From Patagioenas fasciata (Eukaryota; Chordata; Aves; Columbiformes; Columbidae): a DNA stretch of 64,000 bases. Location of the stretch: contig NC_092560.1 in NCBI RefSeq assembly GCF_037038585.1, forward strand, positions 61,508,049 to 61,572,048. The letters are read 5' to 3'. Below are positions 60,201 to 64,000 of this stretch, one piece after another; positions within the stretch are counted from its first letter, which is position 1, and every line of letters starts with the position of its first letter. Under the pieces are notes generated by a model. That model ran no database searches. It saw nothing but the letters and a program-made list of their open reading frames with translations, and was not told where the DNA came from. The position numbers were made by a program, and so were the translations under genes.

Positions 60201-60393
60201 TTTATTGGATCGTAGCAATGTTCTGGAGAGGACATCTGCTGCGAAAACCAATCCATCTGGTATTACTGTAAGAAAAACGGAAAATGGAAGCAAGCTGGAA
60301 GAGATTGGTGAAGGGTGCGTCTTAGAGGCTTTGGAAAAAACTTCCAAAGTAATTCAGGATATTGAATCTTTGCTTGCAGCCTCTGGGAAGTGA
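47828..60393 (+). CDS. C5orf34: C5orf34 homologue (spliced, complete)
   Basis: Conserved vertebrate protein of poorly known function; the family has named N- and C-terminal domains (DUF4524/DUF4520 type). Twelve coding exons: 47828-48022, 48327-48416, 52284-52912, 53528-53623, 54906-55029, 55851-55942, 56158-56227, 56531-56701, 57706-57794, 58534-58626, 59426-59466, 60200-60393. Total 1,884 nt, 627 residues plus stop, close to the human length of about 638. The N-terminus MAAERLMVLYGDDSVEVHY, internal EYTWVTQCWSVSFYPEEWKY and C-terminal ALEKTSKVIQDIESLLA match the family as I know it. Between them lies a poorly conserved polar stretch in exon 3. All introns are GT/AG and in phase. The last junction was chosen because it continues the conserved RFN-LL pattern. 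Confidence 0.93.
48023..48326 (+). other. C5orf34 intron 1
   Basis: 304 bp, GC-rich at first. It remains open in one frame, so intron retention would not immediately stop translation, but the family sequence supports removal. Confidence 0.7.
48327..48416 (+). CDS. C5orf34: C5orf34 exon 2
   Basis: Acceptor GTTTCTATAG, donor AAAAAG|GTGAGA, 30 codons: EQLLRALDFRNKFSSCPY to IPPERKK. Confidence 0.93.
49780..50170 (-). mobile_element. Possible ancient CR1/L3-like fragment
   Basis: The stretch with GACATTATGTTTATCTCTAC, TGAATTTTTATCTACAG and GGTCCTTTTGCAATTCTT resembles the antisense tail of old amniote CR1 copies. Highly diverged. Confidence 0.4.
51395..52202 (+). mobile_element. Solo-type LTR, same family as 44835-45627
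   Basis: Starts TGTGGTGGTTTGAC and ends near GGTTAAACCACAGCCA, inverted-repeat termini. About 800 bp. Blocks shared in order with the nested LTR include GTGTGAGGC, CATGCCATAAGCATCATG-like sequence and TTTAGTTTGGCCTTTTGC. No internal viral genes nearby. TAAAT occurs at both sides (51390-51394, 52207-52211), but the right copy is four bases beyond the best LTR end, so the duplication is uncertain. Confidence 0.75.
52055..52178 (+). repeat. 62-bp tandem duplication in the LTR
   Basis: Two adjacent copies (52055-52116, 52117-52178), each beginning CAGTTCTCTCCCCTAC, nearly identical (CTATCATGG versus CTATCGTGG). The nested relative at 44835-45627 has a single copy. Confidence 0.92.
52284..52912 (+). 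CDS. C5orf34: C5orf34 exon 3 (large)
   Basis: Acceptor TTCTTATATTAG, donor CACAG|GTAATT. 629 nt. Conserved start FSDILEIRWPDP and VKISSVDGYAHLYLSKLQQE, then a Lys/Asn/Ser-rich variable stretch, then conserved YTWVTQCWSVSFYPEEWKYP. Ends LPLSCRAPHLH. Leaves in phase 2. Confidence 0.93.
53442..53472. repeat. C20 run with CA tail
   Basis: Twenty consecutive C followed by ACACACACAC, about 66 bp before the exon 4 acceptor. The minus strand is a G20 run. Confidence 0.95.
53528..53623 (+). CDS. C5orf34: C5orf34 exon 4
   Basis: Acceptor TTTTGTACAG, donor TATAG|GTATGT. It encodes WMFCDFFQNQDAEQYS and LIQIVWCQGVFY. Confidence 0.93.
53624..54905 (+). other. C5orf34 intron 4
   Basis: AT-rich with T-runs; nothing recognisable. 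Confidence 0.6.
54906..55029 (+). CDS. C5orf34: C5orf34 exon 5
   Basis: Acceptor TTTCTCTCAG, donor AAAAAG|GTATTA. It encodes IEIYPGDDSFFKSEGAFL and GNYFIHYAIQKR, both strongly conserved in the family. Confidence 0.94.
55256..55337. mobile_element. Short inverted-repeat element (mariner-like MITE candidate)
   Basis: 82 bp bounded by 26-bp arms (55256-55281 and 55312-55337) that pair at 20 of 26 positions, with a perfect 12-bp inner core AAAAGATGGACC / GGTCCATCTTTT. Outer ends are TACAGG and CCTGTA, compatible with a TA target site. It lies in C5orf34 intron 5. Confidence 0.6.
55851..55942 (+). CDS. C5orf34: C5orf34 exon 6
   Basis: Acceptor CTTTACTGCAG, donor ACCAG|GTAGCT. It encodes REEKMYSVNSLPPDVPGN and SIITQAT. 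Confidence 0.94.
56158..56227 (+). CDS. C5orf34: C5orf34 exon 7
   Basis: 70 nt. Acceptor TTCTCCTCAG, donor AAAATG|GTATGT. It encodes ILQYCYKAKLSLTHNYYL and CCCKM. Confidence 0.93.
56531..56701 (+). CDS. C5orf34: C5orf34 exon 8
   Basis: Acceptor TTGGTTCTAG, donor ATCCAG|GTAGTG, 57 codons. Contains VPSIGRLVVYSDHKVYAAFW and GITLNMVWDFSS, a beta-rich conserved block. Confidence 0.94.
56702..57705 (+). other. C5orf34 intron 8
   Basis: AT-rich; nothing recognisable. The exon 9 acceptor follows a T-run. Confidence 0.6.
57706..57794 (+). CDS. C5orf34: C5orf34 exon 9
   Basis: Acceptor TTCTTCTAAG, donor GAAAG|GTATAA. It encodes VNEDVGWCKLTTPDGVQQLI and SHPGIYE. Confidence 0.92.
57795..58533 (+). other. 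C5orf34 intron 9
   Basis: AT-rich with an A-run near 58005-58023; nothing else recognised. Confidence 0.6.
58534..58626 (+). CDS. C5orf34: C5orf34 exon 10
   Basis: Acceptor TGTTCACATAG, donor TATTG|GTATTC. It encodes YIKTAIEWCRNLNEMKEI to VTEEY. Confidence 0.91.
58627..59425 (+). other. C5orf34 intron 10
   Basis: AT-rich; nothing recognisable. Confidence 0.6.
59426..59466 (+). CDS. C5orf34: C5orf34 exon 11 (41 nt)
   Basis: Acceptor CTTGGACAG, donor TTTAACT|GTATCT. It encodes SAEAELEKIQRFN, matching the family motif SELEKIQKFN. The frame stays open for about 100 codons into the intron, giving a hydrophobic tail if the intron is retained. Confidence 0.85.
60200..60393 (+). CDS. C5orf34: C5orf34 exon 12 (C-terminus)
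   Basis: Acceptor AACACTAG has a weak pyrimidine tract, but it restores the phase left by exon 11 and gives RFN followed by FLLDRSNVL, fitting the family pattern. Ends ALEKTSKVIQDIESLLAASG, stop TGA at 60391-60393. Confidence 0.8.
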
Positions 60394-60792
60394 AGCCTCA
60401 GAGAACATGAAGACCTGCATTATGTATCTTCATATGATCCGTGCCAACCACGTCTGAGGAGGCGTTGAGGTGCCGGAGCAACCACAGGATGGAGGCCGGA
60501 GGCAGAGGAGTGACCTCTGACCAGCAAAGTCCACTGGTTGCCCTTGTCACGCTGTGGTTGTATTTTAGGGATAGGCAAAAAGAACAGGTAAAATAATGGA
60601 GCACAGCTGTACAAGTGCATCAGGGCTGACATAACAGTGCTGCTTTTAAATGTGTGAACGTCTGTTTGAATCGTTTAATCATACAGAGGATTGTGTCAGA
60701 AACTTTCTCAAGTGACTGGGGTAGGGATAAGCAGTTTTAACTGTGAAAATGTGCTCTTATTCAGAAGCTTGCACCAAATAGTCCGATAATTG

Positions 60793-60798
60793 AATAAA
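60793..60798 (+). terminator. C5orf34 poly(A) signal
   Basis: AATAAA 400 nt after the stop codon; a second at about 60833. Confidence 0.65.
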
Positions 60799-61009
60799 AA
60801 GTTTTTCAAACGCTTTCTACCGTTTTGTAGTGAATAAATACTTATTTAAAGCATCTTCAGCCCTTTTTGGTGTGTGGCCTGCCACTCCGTGGACCACGGT
60901 ATCCTTAATGACAAAATACTAGCCTTTACCGTTGGTTTCTCTTCCAGCACTTCGTTTAATGATGTTGAGAACACTTAAACCCTGTTATTAATATTTCTAG
61001 AGAAATTTT

Positions 61010-61400
61010 CCCCTCAGCCGCCAGCCCCGCTCCCCTCACTCCAGCGCGGCACCGGCGCGGAGGGCGGAGAGAAGCGCTGCCGCCCCAGCATGCTCCGCGC
61101 ACTCCTCCCGCGCCAGCCGCTCCGCGCCGCTCGGGCGGGTGGGTCGCCTCGCCTCGCTTCACCTAATGGTGCCGAGGGGCCGACCGGCGGCGGCCGCGCT
61201 GCAGGTGGGCGCGGCGGGGCGGGCAGGGCACGGGGGGCAGCGGGGCGGACAGGGCGCAGGCGGCGGCGGGCTGGAACCCCCTCGCCCCGCGGAGGCGGGA
61301 AGCCGCCCGCCCTCCCCGGGCCGCGGGGTTGGGGCTTCGGAGGTGGGTTGGTGAGGGGAGCCCGAGGCGTTCGCAGCGCGCTGGGTGTTACTGAGGAGAA
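61010..61400 (+). promoter_or_regulatory. CpG-island promoter, probably of TMEM267
   Basis: CpG-dense block starting about 200 bp after the C5orf34 poly(A) signal. A splice donor GCTGCAG|GTGGGC is at 61204/61205. Conserved gene order puts TMEM267 next in this orientation; none of its coding exons is visible in the window. Confidence 0.55.
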
Positions 61401-64000
61401 GCTGCCACGGAGCAAGACTGTCGTAGCGGTCTGACAGGTGCCAGCGTCAGATTCCTGTTTTATTAATATATATATATGTGCCTGTACGTCCTGTCAGGTC
61501 CTAGCATAAGGCACGGCAATGCGCTGCACCGAGAGCCAGGCGTGTCATTTGCCTAAAAGGCTCCCTCACACTCTTGGTTCTTTTTTTGCGGTGAAGATGA
61601 TAGCACGTTTTTATTTCTTATTGACTGAGGAGATGGCCGATGAAGGGTTGTGGTGCTGGGTGCTGAAACAAACCGTACCCTTTCCTCAAGACTTAAAAAT
61701 TGTTGGTGATCTCTGTAATTTTACTTGTCTGTCTGCCGCATGCTCGTCTTCCCTTTGTCCCTCTCTTAAACATACTGATTGTATTTTAGTCTTAAATTGG
61801 ATTAGCTGTTTATGACCCGAATGCTGTTGAAGTTAATGAGGGTGATGCACAAACTGCTCATGCTTTTCGTGCTTTTTTTTTTTTTCCTGGTCTAGAATGA
61901 CAAATGATTCTTTTTTCCTTCCACTGGGCAGTCTATTTCTAGTTACTAAATACTTTTAGGATATTTATTTCAACTATTTCTTTTGGGTACGTCTCCGTTC
62001 CAAAGTACTTATTAAGGATGTCTGTATTGTGATTTGTTGGTATCTCTTTTCAAACACTTACATTTATGGTCCCTGAAAGAAACAATTTAATTAAATCTTG
62101 ATTTTATGGTTTGGGGCTTTTTTTGTTTGTTTGGCTTTTTTTTTTTTTCACTTGATTTCTTTGTTGGTTTAATTCAGTTTGTTCTTCAGTGGTTTAGTAA
62201 AATTACACTGATTTTCTGCATGCTTTTGTACTCTATTCCTCAGCCTCCTTCCACCCTCCGACCCCAGTAATGCATTATAATTACCTGACCCGAAAATATT
62301 TGCATTATCAGTTCTTCACAGATCGTTTTAGCCTTGGAGCTGCTTTTCCATGAGATAATACATTAAATGTTTGAGTTTGTGTCTTAAATGGTAATTGTAC
62401 TTCATAGAGTTTTTAATATAAATTAACATCCAATATAAAATATTTTTTTAGGATATTATAGAATTATAAGGGACTACTGTGATCTTTTAATTTCTTGGAT
62501 AAAGTGCATAATTGTCCTAATTTTATGCATTATATTCGTATACGTATTCATGTACCTGATAACTTCTTGCAAAATTGGGGCAAAAATTTTGGAGGGTGAT
62601 ATTTCTGAATTTTAATTTTAGCCACTGGATTTTTGTTTTGCTCTTATACCTTGAGCTGAAAGGCCTCTTATAGGCAGAGGTTATGCATAATGCTTTATCT
62701 CATATAAAAATGTCATGAGGAATCACAACTCTAAACAGTGTCAGTCTCCCAGCTCTTGTGTGCATGTGTCTTATGTAAACCCAACCTAAATCTTTCTTTC
62801 ACTATATTAATTGGACTGACCACCCATAAGTTTCCAAGCATTCTTGTGTAATACATATATTTCCTACTTTTCTCTTTTAACAAGAATGTAAGCTCCACTA
62901 GTATTATTTCTGAGATTTATAAGGTAGAAAAACCTGCCACGCTGTGTGGTATTCTGTAAACAGTCTGAAAATCATTACTTTTCAGACAAAACGTACAGTT
63001 TCTAGTTTTATATTAGAAATTGTAATTTCCTAGATTGTTTAGTTGAACAAACTTTTTCTACTCTGATTTCACTCTTGATCTGAAGCATATTTATACTTGA
63101 GTTATTGTACCTGGGAATGTGACTTGATTTTTACACAGACAGCAGTCATTTTTGTCTACAAAAGACAGCAGAAATAGACTGTTTAAAGAGAACCCTTATG
63201 CCATTGACATGGCTCTTGACTAACGGTAATCTGAAGCCACATTTTTGCTTTATGTTCTTCATTCTGGCTCAAAGACACACATTCACATATTGTCCTTGTC
63301 ATCCAGTTGGCACTGTTATCTTAATTTTATAATATGTAATTCTCAAATCATACCAGTCTGGGATTTTTTTTTAAGTGGTACTTTTCCTGTGAACTTTATG
63401 CACATGTTAATAATATCTGTAGCAAAGTAGTGTAAGCCTACCACAGAACTGACACAGACCTCTGTTGTTATTTGAATTTATGGGTCTCTGCTTATCTATT
63501 CCAAGGTTACTAATTGATGGGGTTAAATTAAAGAGAGGTCCCTGAATGTGACTCAGATTTTTCATTAGATGGGAATCTGGGCATTTTTCAGGCACACAGG
63601 CATAAGGAAGAATCTGTTAAAGTAGATCTCTGTATATTTTGAAATGCAATTACTTAAACCAAAAGGCTGGAAGTGCCCTTTTCTGACTCTGTGACACTGG
63701 GGTTTTTTATATTTAAATTATTATCTTGTTCCATCTGTATTTCTGCCCCTTTTATTGTCTTTTTTTTTCTGCTTTCTTTAATAGAGCTTCTAAGCCCCAG
63801 CTGAAGTTTATTTTAGCTCAATTATATTTCTGTTGAGGAATTAATTAAAAAGGTGTTGCTTCTTTCTGTGTTTTTGACTATTGCTTGGTACCATGTGTGT
63901 TTTGCAGAGAGACTGAAGATCTTTGTGTAGCATCAGTGCTTACTGCTGCCTGGTTCAGTTTATTTAGAATGGAACTAATGGTGTTTGGCCTTTCCTGCAT
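61401..64000 (+). other. Presumed first intron of the gene after the CpG island
   Basis: AT-rich, with no exon I can support. A splice-acceptor-like TGTTTTGCAG at 63898-63907 is near the right edge, but the frames after it match nothing I recognise. Confidence 0.4.

Noticed and set aside
61519-61815. 98-codon plus-strand frame after the last CpG island, tested as TMEM267
   Set aside because: It has no multi-pass membrane pattern and no resemblance to TMEM267; no splice support.
63908-64000. Possible exon after the acceptor-like TTTTGCAG at the right edge
   Set aside because: None of the three frames resembles a known neighbour gene, and the window ends before a donor.

Overview
The window is bird nuclear DNA carrying a conserved gene block. 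It has spliced genes with GT/AG introns, GC-rich CpG-island promoters, several CR1 LINE fragments (the commonest avian retroposon) and avian-type endogenous retrovirus (ERV) LTRs. The gene order is NNT (minus), PAIP1 (plus), C5orf34 homologue (plus), then a CpG island where TMEM267 is expected. This is the reverse complement of human 5p12, a region known to correspond to the avian Z chromosome. The Z assignment rests on synteny, not on anything read directly here. All gene calls come from reading translated exons and checking splice sites and phase by eye.

Layout. 1-14.7 kb: the 5' part of NNT on the minus strand, with five coding exons (about 258 residues), the mitochondrial presequence exon at 13.35-13.55 kb and a CpG-island promoter at 13.9-15.1 kb. 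The gene runs off the left edge. NNT intron 2 holds a young, internally deleted ERV (7069-9445) with a 6-bp target-site duplication. 15.1-18.0 kb: the divergent intergenic gap, with one candidate plus-strand exon (16246-16358) whose phase fits PAIP1 exon 2. 18.0-41.4 kb: PAIP1, 11 coding exons, 476 residues, apparently intact. Its intron 4 carries an old env-like ERV remnant, a probable solo LTR and a CR1. 41.4-47.6 kb: intergenic, with a CR1, a nested pair of LTRs and a second CR1 close to the next promoter. 47.7-60.8 kb: the C5orf34 homologue, 12 coding exons, 627 residues, apparently intact. A solo-type LTR ends just before exon 3 and a short inverted-repeat element lies in intron 5. 61.0-61.4 kb: a CpG island, probably the TMEM267 promoter. 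61.4-64 kb: AT-rich sequence with no exon I can support.

The genes are neighbours by ancestry and do not form a pathway. NNT makes mitochondrial NADPH using the proton gradient, PAIP1 stimulates translation by binding PABP and the eIF4F machinery, and C5orf34 is a poorly characterised conserved protein. NNT and PAIP1 are transcribed divergently from CpG islands about 3.3 kb apart. I found no exotic system. The observations most worth checking are the ERV with near-identical LTRs, the candidate alternative PAIP1 first exon, the nested LTRs and the mariner-like inverted-repeat element.
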